From NCBI GenBank assembly GCA_902702965.1, contig CACRXP010000033.1, forward strand, positions 1,536,354 through 1,600,353: a stretch of DNA of 64,000 nt, in the 5' to 3' direction. Positions 1 to 12,175 of this stretch are shown piece by piece; the first letter of the stretch is position 1, and each line of letters opens with the position of its first letter. The position numbers and the translations under genes were made by a program. The DNA comes from Spirometra erinaceieuropaei. Its lineage: Eukaryota > Platyhelminthes > Cestoda > Diphyllobothriidea > Diphyllobothriidae. The notes below the pieces were generated by a model that saw only the letters and a list, made by a program, of their open reading frames with translations, searched no databases and had not been told where the DNA came from.

Positions 1-200
1 GAGGAGAGAGTGTAGGTAGATGCTACGCAAGTCTACCGGCACTATAAACCCCTGCGTAAGTCACCGTCCCTGCTCCCATTGCTGCTGCAACTGTGGGGCA
101 CACGGTGGACATCATCGAAACCGATGGTCGAACTGTCATATGCTAAGGGATCATTGCAGGATGTTGCCGAATCATTGCGACCGCATCGGGAAGGTTGCCC
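1..200 (-). repeat. Composite repeat R1, first module
   Basis: Contains GTAAGTCACCGTCCCTGCTC and CACACGGTGGACATCATCG, the module also seen at 25130-25250 and 28200-28330 (opposite strand), 36025-36120 and 47740-47790. It is cut by the window edge. Confidence 0.55.
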
Positions 201-2013
201 CATATTTCAGTTTCACGGTTTGAATAAATACTTTTCTTCAACCAACCTTCTTAGGGGCATGCGCAGTTTGGAGGGAGGCTCCCGGCGGTTGATCATGGTA
301 GCAAAGGGGAAGTAGTGGCCACAGAATGGATGCAGCTTAAGTAACGTAGGATTTGGAAAATTTGTGTTAAGTGCCTTGTAGTTGCTTGTATCACAGAAGT
401 TGAAGATTTTGGTCATTTTCGAGGGCCTTATATAGCAATGTTACCTATTACGATTTTGTGGATTGCTCCTCTGCCCGTTAAAGCTAGTCGTAATCTTGCT
501 GAATACAGGGTCTCCTCTAATGGATCGAATGTTCAATTTACGGGCTTACAAACGTACCAAAAACAGGATCTCGTATAGCAATATTCCTTGACGAATTGCA
601 CTGAAGTTCCCATCGTCGTCGTTTTACAGCAGTGTGTGAAGGCTTCAAGTTACTCTTTATCCAAACCCTCAAACGTTTCTATGTTTCGACTTCTCGGAAC
701 TTAATTCATTTAACTTGTACGCGCGCTTCATAAAGACCTTGGCTGAATCTTCGAGAGACAGCGTCGTTCGTCTGTTCCTGTTAAATGACAGGAGGAATCT
801 GCAGGGACATTCTTATAATTGACAAACGTTTTCTTGAAATTCCGCTTCGTCGGCAGCACCGTGGATGCCTTTGAAAACATATCATCGTCAAACATTGAAC
901 ATCCCTTTGTCAATTTTTATACATAATCGTTAATAAACATGAAGACGATGCTTAGTCTCAGCGCTTGACCTTGTAGGGCTGCACAATCCATAGTTGTGCG
1001 AATTACTTACTGTTTCTCGGTAAAGACTACTTGGGGACGACAGGCAGGGAAGTTTTTGATCCATTTAAAAAGGTTGTCTCCAGTATCCATTGCTCTTAAC
1101 ATATGCGGGAGCCAGAGGGGCGAAGCGATTTATATGACCTACACTCAGTCAACGTAGGCGACATGAGGAGTTTGTTGTTTCATCGAGCGTCTTTATCCAG
1201 GTTTACGTTGCGTAAAGAAGTTTCGCTATGCGTGATCATCTTCTACGAACGCCGAGTTGCGCATGAGATATGAGGCTATAAGTCTCCAAATAATGAACCA
1301 GTTCCCATTCGATGGTCTTTTCGTCTCTTGAATTTGTCCTGAAACTTCCCCATTTTTCAGCAATTTGAATTCTTGGTCATCCATCTCTGTCCGATGTTAC
1401 ACGCCGTCGAAATAAATGGGAAATAAACCTAAACTTACAATTGCTCTTAGTCTGTGCGGATCATAATATTGGCGATACCATCCTTCCTCATAGCGGCTTT
1501 CAGGAGGTGGCCACAAGGAGCTTAACGAAGTAGCTAACTCAGTTTATTTGGGATTCCTACGTTGGTCGACTTCAATGTGTTCCTAAAATCAGTCTTCACC
1601 AGCGAAGCGGTTCGCAACCGACAGAGAAATGTAACCTGCTAGCAAGCTTACATCGAAAGATTAGTCATTTTCTGCTTCAAATTGTTTTTTGCTACTAAAT
1701 TCTTTTCGGAAATTAACTTATTTTCTGTTAAGTGAACTAGCCACTTTCCGATGTAGTCTGCACCTTATAAATTAATGTAGCCTCGCAGAGATCTTGCTGG
1801 AAAGGGGAACGCCAATGTCCACGACTCTAAATGTTTGCGGTTGGGAATGGAGACCTGGACCTGTCAATCGGCAACCGACGCCTATAACCATTCGCTCACG
1901 AACGGACAGCCTGCAGAAAAAGGCAATATAAACTCAAAAAGGATCTTCTTCCGTTTGTTATCTGTTTTCGATTTTCCGTTTAAAGTAACCTTGCCAGATT
2001 GTCTACCGGACAC
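201..2013. other. No recognised feature
   Basis: Only short open frames on either strand, no known motif and no convincing repeat. Confidence 0.5.
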
Positions 2014-2425
2014 CAACAAGCTTCTCCAAAGGCCTACGCCAACGGGTGCTAGCTACAGCCGAGGCAGTGGCTATACGGCTAGCCAATCCAGTGCTTTGCT
2101 GTCAGAAGACTCTGACACAGGCGCTCTGTTTTCCGTGGCCGACGCCGACCCCAACGTCGCCCCAACCTCCTGATGCCAGGGCGTGTGCACAAGGTACCCG
2201 ACGTACTCACAGCCTATGGCCCCCTCTCCCTCGCCCCCTGAACCCAATGACCACGACACGCCGACCACGCCATAGCACGCCTCGTCATGCGAGTGGCGTG
2301 GGAACGATGGATGTTAATTGTCCCCGAATCATTTATAAATCATGAAATTCGCATAACTTAAACTTCGTTGTAACCGTTTTGGCCTGATGAAGAGTTACTA
2401 AAAACACGTATTCGCCCATTTGACT
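2014..2425 (+). mobile_element. 3'-end fragment of a Penelope-like element
   Basis: The plus strand reads LATAEAVAIRLANP followed by CCQKTLTQALCFPWP, matching the C-terminal end of the element at 5287-5400. It is followed by the same spacer (GCGTGGGAACGATGG...) and 3' end (GGCCTGATGAAGAGTTAC). Only the end of the coding region and the 3' untranslated region remain, without the RT. Confidence 0.7.
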
Positions 2426-2519
2426 TTTCAAGAAATACTTAAATCGATTTTAACTGGGTGGCACGAACCATCGACTATCAGTCCTGCAGAAATCTTTGAA
2501 CTACTATGATCGACCACAA

Positions 2520-2960
2520 ACATGTTAAACAATGAAATTTTGACGCGCTGTGACGGATGTCGAGGATTCGCCACCAGAGTTTTGAGATCAAAGGGAGATG
2601 TTGATCTCCTCACAGAAATAAAAGCATTACTACTCAAGCATAACGAAATTAATCCCTCACACAGAACACGATGCAAAAAACATGGAAAACATTGACGAAA
2701 AGGACTACGAAAATCTCAAGAAACTGATAAACGTAGATGGACATTAGGAAAGCCAAGTTAAATGAGAAAGCAAACGAAGTCGTTGGAACGAACATCCGAC
2801 TCAATCGAAGAACAGGCGAACAAAAGGAAAGCAGATGGAGATGAAACCAACTGTTGCATCCCCTCTAGTTCGACAGTCTAAAGGCTACAGAGTTCGTCTG
2901 TTCAAGAAGAAACAGTGATCGACTGCGAATAGAAATTCGTAAACAGTGATCTTATGGAGT
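2520..2960 (+). mobile_element. Possible LINE ORF1-like fragment
   Basis: The plus strand reads MLNNEILTRCDGCRGFATRV then KGDVDLLTEIKALLLKHNEI, followed by charged sequence with stops (SIEEQANKRKADGDE). A C-x2-C pair followed by a likely coiled coil resembles ORF1 proteins of CR1-like elements. The match is weak, with no RT nearby in this orientation. Confidence 0.25.
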
Positions 2961-3546
2961 TACTTATACCATAAGGGAACCCCATCAGTACGTCCGATAC
3001 GTGTCCATCAGGATATAATGCAATAGGTCATGTAAGGCAGAGATGTAAGTGCATAACAATGTTCACAACAGATGTGCGCAAAATAAACAAACCTGGACGC
3101 TACAAACCCAAAAGCTGGCTTGATGAGGCTAGTCGCATGAACGTGATGTCAGATAATGCGACTCACGTTGAAAGATCCAAAGCTGGGTTTGTTAATCAAC
3201 CAAAAAGTTTAACGTTCGAGAGCAATGTGAACCTCTCTCTCTCCCGCACTCCTTTTTTACTTCCAGATAGACTTTCCTCTGGAAAAACCTCCCAATAAGT
3301 ATAAGATCTTCAGATAGTCTGCACACCTTTAAGAGAAGGCTACGCCCTTATCTAAATACTGACTCGATTAAACTTTTATTTTTCTCATCCTTACCGGACA
3401 AATTTCTCTATGGCACTCAGAAAGGGCCACCGTAAATTTAGGACGCCGCCATTTCCTTCCCGTATCTGCTCACATTTCCTTCATTTGTGAGCCGTATCGC
3501 TTCCTAAGATCCCTCATCGGAAATGTTAATTTTTCCAATTTTTCAG
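2961..3546. other. No recognised feature
   Basis: Short frames only. It may continue the decayed LINE ORF1-like sequence to the left. Confidence 0.4.
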
Positions 3547-4115
3547 TTCATGCATCTTGCCCTCACAGAATGCGCTCCATCGACGCTCCTGGCGAAGCCT
3601 TCTCTATTCGCCATATACTAGTAGTCTGGTCACATCTCCCTTACCCCCTCCTTGGATGGACTTGGCTGAAGGCGACCAATCGCATCTGGGTTCCTATCGC
3701 CTCGAGACTGGTTTTCGATTCGCCACTTTGACACGAACGGCCTCATCCGGCATATGAATTCTGCCTAGATGATACCCGTTTCGAACCTTTTGCTCAAGAC
3801 CACACACAGGTCAGTCCTGCCTAATCCGCCTACTTACCCCTCCATGAAATCCTTTACACAATGCTATATACAGCGACGATTTTCGCAATTCTTGATGTTA
3901 TCTTTTGCATTTCGACCTCATGCGGTCTGTCGACGCTCACGGTGGAGCCCTCAGTATTCGCCGTATACTAGTAGTTTGGTCGTACCACCCTTCCCCACTC
4001 CTCGGCTGGACTCGAAGCGTACTGTGGCCGATCGCGTCTCGGTTCCTCTCCTCTGGCCTCTTTGACGCGTATGGTCTCATCTGGCGTATCAATCCTGTCT
4101 TGACGATGTCAGTTC
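3547..4115. repeat. Tandem duplication of a ~350-bp unit
   Basis: The unit at 3547-3775 (GCTCCATCGACGCTCCTGGC ... TATACTAGTAGTCTGGTC ... TTGGATGGACTTGG) recurs at about 3900-4110 (GTCTGTCGACGCTCACGG ... TATACTAGTAGTTTGGTCG ... CTCGGCTGGACTCG). The spacer (GACCACACACAGGTCAGTCC) partly recurs at about 4130-4260. No credible protein is seen. Confidence 0.6.
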
Positions 4116-5039
4116 TGAATCAAAAATACAATACCACATGCACGCCGATCCTGTCCGTCCCGCATACGTACCCCTAAAGGCTGACATTTATTTTTCCCTG
4201 ACGATGTCCGATTATAATCCTTTATATACCGCCACATGCAGGCCAGTCATGCCCGCGGTTTTTATTATTATTTTTTCTCGAGGGGTTTTTTTCTCCTGCA
4301 AAGTTATCCCAATCATTTTTAAACTTGTCAGTTGAGTTTTTTCACCTCTCGCTAATCATTTTTCTTACCGGACTACAAATTCAGAAACTATGAATTGCAT
4401 TTTACAGGTTCTGCCTACCTCGTCTAAAATTCGCATGTAAATTTATTTTTACTTTCTTTGATGGGACCCCGAGGGTCTTTAATAAAAAAAATATTATTAC
4501 ACCTTTTTAAAGGCAGCACTAAAGTCTGAGATTCTACCTACTATCAATTAAAAAGGAAGGTTGGAGGCACAAGATTTAGTCCTTAAAGTAGCTCTTTGGG
4601 TGATAAAAAAGGGAATCCCTGAGGCTCTTGGTAAACACTCAAAATTTACTGAATGACGCTCAAGAAGTAGGTGGGGCTTTTGAAAAATGAGAGGCCTTCC
4701 CCTTAGGACCGCTGGTTATGTAAAACGCAGAGATGGCGTATTAATAATGTAAAGGTCTAAAGATCTTCGCTTAATGCACGCCGCTCAAAAAGGAACTGTG
4801 TCACACGAATCAGCATGCGCCTTTTTCACACAGAGGGTCGTTCGCCGATGTAATCCCTTGCCGACGGATGTTGATGTTTCCCCTACCTTGAGTGAGTTCT
4901 AGAGTCAGCTCAGTAATCGCCTGCAGATAGGCAACCTGAACTACCGAAGTCCAATTAAGCGGCCTGCCGAAATGACAATAAACAAAATAATAAACGGATT
5001 TAAAATAATCATTTTTGACTTCTGCGGAAATTTCGATAT
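4116..5039. other. No recognised feature
   Basis: The first ~150 bp contains weak echoes of the tandem repeat at 3547-4115. The rest is AT-rich without motifs. Confidence 0.4.
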
Positions 5040-5380
5040 AACGATTGAAGAGTCAGTTGGCGAACATATGTTTTCGGTAACTCATCATCTGGCAGATAAA
5101 CATACATGGGTAATGATCATTCTTATTGTAGACAGGATATAAATGCGTCTCAGTGGTAGGGTTAATCGGAATCCATGTTCCCACGCCGCACGCATAACGA
5201 AGTCAGCGTTTTGAGGACGGTGGAGTTGGATAGGGGTTCCGGTTAGATTGTTTGCGCTGTGAGTGCGTGTGACTGCTCTCAGGGCGTCAGAACGGCGTGC
5301 GATCACCGTCTGGAGTCGGCCAAGGCAGACAGACTGCTTGTGCCAGCGCCTTCTGACAACCGAGTGTTGGGTTCGCTAGT
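5040..5380 (-). repeat. 3' terminal repeat of the Penelope-like element
   Basis: This covers the last codons plus 3' untranslated region. It includes GTTACCGAAAACATATG followed by TTCGCCAACTGAC (minus strand). The same block is present inverted at 6540-6905 and as fragments at 2014-2420 and 63565-63650. See the finding on a hammerhead-like core. Confidence 0.75.
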
Positions 5381-6540
5381 CGAATGGCCAATGCTTCGGA
5401 TGTGGCAAGCACCCGTTTACGCAGACCTTTAGAGTAGTGTGCCGGTGCCCCATAGATAACTTTAAAGGCTTCTTTAGCGTCAATTTGGTGGGTCGTATCG
5501 ATTAGATGTGCGAGAATCGAACTCGAAATCAATCGATTTTCATCTCTCCCTAGCCAGGCAGGTATGTGTTCGCGTATTTTCTTTTCCAGACTCCTCGTTG
5601 TACGGCCAATATATCCCTCTCCGTAGGAGCAGGTGGATGAACAAATACACATGGATGTGGCCTTTAACGGCAACCGGTCTTTGTCCCCTAACCGTATTAG
5701 GGGGGAGTTTGCGAAGAATACGCGCAAGTTGACCGCGGGGAAAGGCAAACGCGAGAGCTGTCCTAAGACGTCGTCTTACTAATTCGCTTGCTGCGTCTCC
5801 TAGAAAAAACAGTCTTAGCAATAAGCCTTTCTTTTCTGCAGCTGCAACGACAGGTTTTGTGGCACGCTCTCTAATATTCCGGTGGATAAATCGCTCCGGA
5901 TGGCCGTTTTCGCGGAGCGTGTTTTGCAGTTTCCGGAGTTCTGCTTCAACAGTGTCAGGAGTACAAATGCGTCGCACTTTAGCCGCTAGTCCCTGAACTA
6001 AATCTCGTTTTAGATTTAAGGGAACAAAACTGTGAAAATTAATGTATTGTAACGTCCAGTTTTTCTTTCTGAATATTTTGTGTTGGATGGGTCCATCCTC
6101 TTGTATGTATAGAAGGACACAAAGGAACGCGATCTCGTTATTCGTCTCGGTCTCTGCAGTAAAAATCAGAGAGGGGTGCGCCCCGTTAAACTTCTGAACT
6201 AGGCCATTGATGTCGGTGGTATGACTTGTCAGGCAAAAGATATCATCCACAGAACGACCGTAGAATTTAAGGTCATTAATGGTGTCTTTGAGACTCGTTT
6301 GCTCGACCTTGCTCATGAAGACATTTGCGAGAAACGGTCCAAGCGGTGAAGCCATTGCCACACCATTAATTTACCTGTATAGCTGGCCAATTCAGAGGAA
6401 TCGGACATTTCGTGTGCATCGCGTAAGTAGTTCATTTACGGTCTCCACTGTCATGCCTATAGGTAAATTTATTTTCCTGATGTAGTCGACCAGGAAGTCT
6501 ATTGTCTCCACTACGAGTACGTCGGTGAACAGTGATGATA
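5285..6540 (-). pseudogene. Penelope-like retroelement: reverse transcriptase plus GIY-YIG endonuclease, 5'-truncated
   Basis: On the minus strand the protein begins inside the reverse transcriptase at about LFTDVLVVETIDFL (near 6530). It continues through the Penelope-type motif MASPLGPFLANVFM and then VDDIF, where the usual YVDD is SVDD. After one frameshift near 5665 it continues into a GIY-YIG/Uri-type nuclease with GEGYIGRTTRS, and ends near 5287. Two in-frame stops lie at about 6370-6405. Penelope-like elements are known to fuse these two domains; the nuclease nicks target DNA and the RT copies the RNA. This copy has lost the RT N-terminus and is not functional. Its left side (3' end) runs into the untranslated repeat at 5040-5380. 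Confidence 0.85.
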
Positions 6541-6905
6541 CATTTGACGACTAGCGAATCCAACACTCGGTTGTCAGAAGACGCTGACACAAGCAGTCCG
6601 TCTGCCTTGGCGGACTCCAGACGGTGATCGCACGCCGTTCTGACGCCCTGAGAGCAGTCACACGCACTCACAGCGCAAACAATCTAAATGGGACCCCTCT
6701 TCTTCTCTTCCTCCCACCCCACCGTCCTCAACACGCTGACTTCGTTATGCGTGCGGCGTGGGAACATGGAGTGCGATTAACCCTGCCCCTGAAGGACATT
6801 TATATCCTGTCTACAATAAGAATGATCATTACCCATGTAAGCGTATCGGACTGATAATGAGTTACCGAAAATATATGTTCGCTAGCTTTGATCCTTTTTG
6901 TGCGT
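6540..6905 (+). repeat. Inverted copy of the Penelope 3' end, joined to the truncated RT
   Basis: On the plus strand this repeats the final coding part (readable as NPTLGCQKTLTQAVRLPW), the following spacer and the GAGTTACCGAAAATATATG end. It is in opposite orientation to 5040-5380. The two copies face each other across the RT/endonuclease body, so the element has inverted ends. Penelope-like elements often carry such partial repeated ends (pseudo-LTRs). Confidence 0.75.
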
Positions 6906-9900
6906 TAAGCTTGACTCATATGGAAATTTTCACAATGCGAATGCACTGAAAATTGTTTTTCACGACTATTTTGTAAATGCCATATTTTTTAGCATTTTTG
7001 TTCTGCTATTAGATCTTTACATTCTACTCACTAAATCTCAGTGCACAGTTTTTGCAAGTTAACTATTTTCCCTTACACTTGTGTCATCTAAATGGAGTTT
7101 TCAGGGCTTCTGTCGTTTACTTCAAATATACTGACTGATACTGACCGATTAACCTAACCCTTCTCCCTGGAGTTTTTGGTAAATGTTAGGAGACCATTTA
7201 AGATCACTAAGACTGGGATGTGGCACAAACTTAGATAACTTCGTTGTATAATTAGCCGCAACAAAACTCTAATTTTGCCCATTGAAACTTCGCCCTAAAG
7301 AGTCAGGGCCGAATGTGTTGTGGTACTTCTTCCTTCTTTGATGGGCTTCATTACGTAATGACCCCCCCAAACAGATGTTGTCAGGGCATTATCTGGGCGG
7401 AATCTACGAAAAGGTTCTTCACCTAGGCGCATCTTCTGAACTAGGTTTGTGTCTGAACGTCTCTTGGTGTTTTTATACTTCGGTGGCCGATTCCCGCCTG
7501 ACTTAAAAAGACGTCGAAATAATCAGAGTGGATGGCAAAATTATCAATGAACAGTTTATAAGTACATATTTAAAACCATAGCATGCGGCCTAGACCAAAG
7601 CAGGAACAACGAAGACGTCCGCAACATTAGGAATATTTTATATTCTGCAGTAATTCATGTCGCTACCAGCCAGGAAAGTGCAAGAATGAGCAGTCCTTTG
7701 CATAATGGTGAGGATTTACTATGCGGACCCACTGAGGGACAGAGCTTAGGGACTCCTGTAATACGGCAGGCATTTTGCTGTTTGTTTTATCTATAGGGTG
7801 TATGGACGCGGCTATTAACGCAATCTGCGGAAGGGATAGAGAAAACTTGAAGTTCTATTGTAGGCCTGCTTCGTTACTCCAACGAGGTACCAGGCGGGCC
7901 GCGGATTTGAAAAATGCAAATTAGTGCGTACTATACGGGCGGAAATCAGGAAACCAAAAATAATTGCCAAAGACTGGATAGGGCAAGATTATACGGAGCA
8001 GAAAAACCCTCCTCCGACCGCAACCTCGCACCTAACCCCAACCATAAATTTGGTTATTTTTTAAGCTAGGCCGAGACGTTACCCTAATATAACGTGTCTA
8101 CCCAAATCAAGTAAGCAGACATGTTAGAGCACTGGAAATAAAGGACTTGCACACCCATTTGTCACCCACCTGCCGCCCTGGACTTGTCGCGGGAAAAAGT
8201 GAAGGCGTAGACGACTGCTCTAGAAGTTACTCAGGGGAAACTTATTAGCAGTCCTTGTTTTCCCAAGTGCACATTCACGAAACTTTCCATCTTTGGCTTC
8301 CACCCACTTTGACGATCAGGCTGTACGTCCATGTGAGCTCACAAACGACCCAGACAATCAGCTGTAAGAACAAGGAACGATGGGGGGGAGACTCATTACA
8401 CAGGTAGGATCTCTGAAGGACCGTCTTACATTGAAAATTTCAAAAACGGCAAATTACGGACATACTTTTTGGCATTCGATTGAGGACATTATGGGCTGCA
8501 GCCTATTCACTGATATCCTGAAGATACCAGAGGCTCGAGGAACCTCGTTGTCATCACGCACACCACAATTTTACGCGAGAAATGTCATCCTGACGATTCA
8601 AAAATAGCACGATTATGATTGTGTGTTATTTATTCCCCAATTTATCAGACACCGATTAGCCTCTCGATACATGCTCTTACAAGGGCTTTCATTGGATCCA
8701 GAAACCCAAATGAGACCGCCTTCGCTTTGACCGCCCATGCTTTTAACAAGGTAAATACAAATTGCGTATGTTTTCTTGAGCAATGATAAATATTTGGAAG
8801 CCCTAAACGGTGCAGTCTCGACTATGGAAACACTTAGGCGAAAAAATCAGTGAAGAATGACTCAGGCGAATACGTGTTTATCTTGCATTAGGCCGCAACT
8901 CCCGAAAGTATGTAGACGGACATCTATTCATAAATTAATTAAATAAAGTCACATCTTTGGAAGGAAGTGGTAATGGCTTGAAACCTATCATTATTTAATA
9001 TGCCAAGAGGTGTTCGCTCCAAACACTCATAAAATGAGAAAAACCTCTACACAAATATAGTATCAATGATATAATTAATGCGGACTCTTCCGGTCGATAA
9101 CAGGGAAGAGTTACAGAGGCCTTCTCAATTTAAGGAGTTGCGTACATATAATGCCGTCAAGTAATTGTGTACACTTGTAGCATTAACAAAATGCCATAAG
9201 AATATAATAATGAGTGGCCTTAATCGCTCGGCAGGAGTCTATCCATAGAAAATAAATGCCAAGAAAAAGCTTTGGAAAAGGTACAGGGATAATTATTGTA
9301 CAAGGCGCACAGACTTAAAAAAATAATAGAGAATGCAAGAGAAGATGAGCATGACAGCGGCGCGATCAAAATCAGCTCTTCAAAAGTCCTAAAATACAGA
9401 AAAGAAAGCAAGTGGGTGACAGAAGGGTATAATGGAAGGTGAACAACGATTATTTCTGCCCCAAAAGTCACTCTTGTAATAAGTAGTCGAAAATGGCCGC
9501 TGGTCATTAGGTCAGTCTTCTTCTTGAAGTCACAGATTCGATCAGAGCGGAATACGCACCTCATGAAACCAGGCCTCAGGTGAGATGACCCAGGCTTTAA
9601 CGTGGCTGCCTCGCCCTATGTGCAAAAAGGCTGACAATTATTTTCCTTCTAAAAGGGTTGCAGCAACTACCAGTCCTATTACTACTGATTGATTTACCAT
9701 ATCTGAAAAATCGGAACTAGCTAAAAGCTCAGACACCTGCTTCGACTATGTTGTACAACCACATGAAGAAGCTGTCAGGGGTCCAGCTAATCACGGAGCC
9801 CCCAAGCGTTGTCCATGTAATATGTACACTCTTTTGTTTCCCCAGAAAGTATGTCGCAAACTTGGAGATTCTTCGGCACAGTCCCTCTTATTTTCGGCCC

Positions 9901-10509
9901 GAAAACTGGCGGGAATATCCTATGACGATCGGGTATGTGGCCCCACAGAGAAAAGGGGAGGCATTGTAGCAATAGGGTTTCAATGGGTGGGGTAAACGAA
10001 ATTGGCATATAATTGTTTTCGGGAAGTAAGAGAAAAAAGTTTCATTTACGTTACTAGGTTGTTTAAGCACACCGATAAAGCGTAAAAATGAAAAAACGTT
10101 GACAGTTAACCCATAAACGTAAGCCGAATTAGACGTGACGCGGAATGAGCGAAAGGCAAAGCGTGTTAAATCAAGCCTGCGCAAATGACATAAGTAGGTA
10201 TTCCGCACAAGAAAAGGCCGGGTGGAGCCACCTACCCGATCGTCACCGAGTACTTGAGCTGGAATCCTTCAGCTTCTTCAGAATAGACGGGTCATACTCA
10301 ATTCCTCTCCAGAGGTAGTCAGTAGTACATAAATGCTGATTGGTCTACCATAGCCATGGTAAAGATGGTACTTCAAAACACACCCTTCGAACCGAACTTA
10401 AGAAGTTTTGTGTCAGAAAACTGGTTCCAGATTCACACATAAATTTTTGAGGAAATTTTTGAGAAAATAATAAATCTACCACTGCTTCTTCCTAGAGAAA
10501 AATAAGCTC
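6906..10509. other. Unassigned intergenic DNA
   Basis: No protein motif, RNA gene or clear repeat recognised over 3.6 kb. A 3' terminal exon of the finger gene could lie here or in 10896-11527, but no candidate stands out. Confidence 0.45.
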
Positions 10510-10895
10510 AACTGTTATGGCCCGGCCTGGTACTTAGAATTTAAGTGGAGTTTATGCGCACTCGACAGAGAAGAACATAACCGGTAGAGAAGGACATAAC
10601 CGGCCACGAAAAAGTGTATCAGGAAACTACAGGTTAAGTCTAACTAGGAAAGTAACGCGTATTTATAACACCCTACTGGGGTTCGCCTACATTCGGCCCA
10701 ACGCACTTCGGGAAGAACATTCTACAAGAGCTGGTTGATAATTGGTTACACGGATCGATCAGACTCGAGGGGAGCAGCCAATGGAGAGGCGCCACGATTA
10801 TGCTGACAGCGCGGTAGAGAAAACGCACGTGGCCTCCAGTGATTGGTTGGCTGTTGTTTTTGGGAGTGTAGGCACTCCCAACATCAACACACTCG
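10510..10895 (+). repeat. Repeat R2, left copy
   Basis: Contains GGCCCGGCCTGGTACTT, AGAACATAACCGG twice, TATTTATAACACCCTACTGG, GCACGTGGCCTCCAGTGATT and TTTTTGGGAGTGTAGGC. All recur in inverse order and orientation at 37270-37670. Confidence 0.65.
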
Positions 10896-11527
10896 GGGGT
10901 CACCGCTGATAGTTTAAAACAGATATACATCGTAGATATGACAGCTAGTAAAAACCAGTACTCCAATAATCCCGGAGGATTAGCAGAGGTAGAGACCAAA
11001 AATAAGTGAGAGGGGAGTCGTTAGGGCAGGGGACTAAGGTGGCCATGCACCAAATTGCAATGCGGTTAGGGTTAGAATTGGAGTTATGGAGGTCAATGTT
11101 AGGATTAGGACTTGGAGGTTGAAGGCCAGCGTCAGATTTAGTGGGGACGAGGAAGTATGTACCTCCCGCTTAGCATCCAGCGTAAGGCAACGTGTAGAAA
11201 GGGAATGCCCTTATACTCCTGCGTTCAACAGCAGAATTCATACACAGATACGGTTTAGTGACTACGGCCGTTAAGTGACAAGATGATTGATTTTCGGCCA
11301 ACGCAAGTTGGGGACAATAAGAAGTGTTTTTCGAGACGTTTGAGGGAAATCTCTTTGCCTCGTGCATCCTTGGCTGTACCGACGATTCGGCAAGAACAAG
11401 ATCTATCAGTATTGGCCAAAGATTTGTCATACAGACATCTTACAATGATTTGCTGGAAAATGGTGTCTGACACAATGACTGCTTCGTTTAAGAACAAACG
11501 TCAACACTCGAGCAAGGATAGGCGTAC
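10896..11527. other. Unassigned DNA downstream of F10
   Basis: Contains a short degenerate TTAGGG-like stretch (11062-11115). The open frames across 11170-11560 have no recognisable domain except exon F10 itself. Confidence 0.4.
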
Positions 11528-11614
11528 CTTCGTGGACAGTGTCAAGATGCCTCTCTAGAGTTCGCTTTTCGGCGAAGGCTTTGCCACAACTCTCGCATGC
11601 ATGCGCTCGGAGGC
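11528..11614 (-). CDS. Zinc-finger exon F10 (C2H2, single finger)
   Basis: The acceptor is TTGTTTCTTTTTCAG and the donor G|GTACGC. Codons read LRAHACESCGKAF, helix EKRTLER, then H-LDTV-H. All zinc ligands and core residues are present. Contact residues are E, R, T, R; F6 is its closest sister. It is the last recognised finger in transcription direction and still has a good donor, so at least one more exon should follow to the left. None with this finger pattern was found between 1 and 11527. A SINE starts about 125 bp upstream in the preceding intron. Confidence 0.86.
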
Positions 11615-11739
11615 CTGAAAAAGAAACAAAGCCTTTGTTCTCGCGGAGAGCGGTAGAGGGCACTCCTATTGGCTGCCTCCAAGAGGGATAGTGTAAGCAA
11701 ACTGCCGAGATCTTGGAAAGCAGCTCCGTGGTTGTAGTC

Positions 11740-12175
11740 CTGTCGGTGGTAGAGAGGGGCCTCTGTATGACTGCTGGTTGGGCTCGAGAGAGGGCCCCAA
11801 GGCACAACCGGACAAGTGCGTTCCGTAACACGATCGCTGAGCGCCCCTTCTACCAGTGCATATACCCTGTCGCAACCAACGGGACAAAGACCCCGTGGCT
11901 CAGTGGTTAGGGCGTTGAACTAATCAACAAGTCTCAGGATCGAGTCCTAGGTGTCCCACACTTCGGGGTCAAGTATGGCTGGCTGGCTGGCGATGGCCAA
12001 TAGAGCAGAAATGGCCATTCCGGTCTCCCTTATTTTTTGCCGGTAATGTTATTCTGCCTGTATTCCGCCCCTCTGTGCGGCTGCTGGTTGGGCTTGAGAG
12101 AGAGCCCCGAAGTACAACGGCACGAGCAAGTTCCGTAGAAGCGATTGGTGAGCGCTCCTCTACCATATCAGGCAT
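11740..12175 (+). mobile_element. tRNA-derived SINE, copy 1 (head - tRNA - tail - head)
   Basis: A head block (GCTGGTTGGGCTCGAGAGAG ... GAGCGCCCC) at about 11770-11860 is followed by a tRNA-like part with A box GTGGCTCAGTGGTTAGGGCG and B box GGATCGAGTCC (11892-11955). Then comes a tail (CAGAAATGGCCATTCCGG) and a second head block at 12078-12165. Two diverged pol III boxes identify it as tRNA-derived. Confidence 0.75.

Noticed and set aside
11427..11831. 134-codon minus-strand frame around finger F10 as an intact gene
   Set aside because: Only the 87-nt exon with its AG and GT signals matches the finger pattern; flanking codons are intron and SINE sequence.
11892..11960. Functional tRNA gene (also 19690-19760, 28885-28945, 42421-42500)
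   Set aside because: A and B boxes are present, but acceptor stems and anticodon arms do not fold properly and each is embedded in a repeated body, so they are SINEs.
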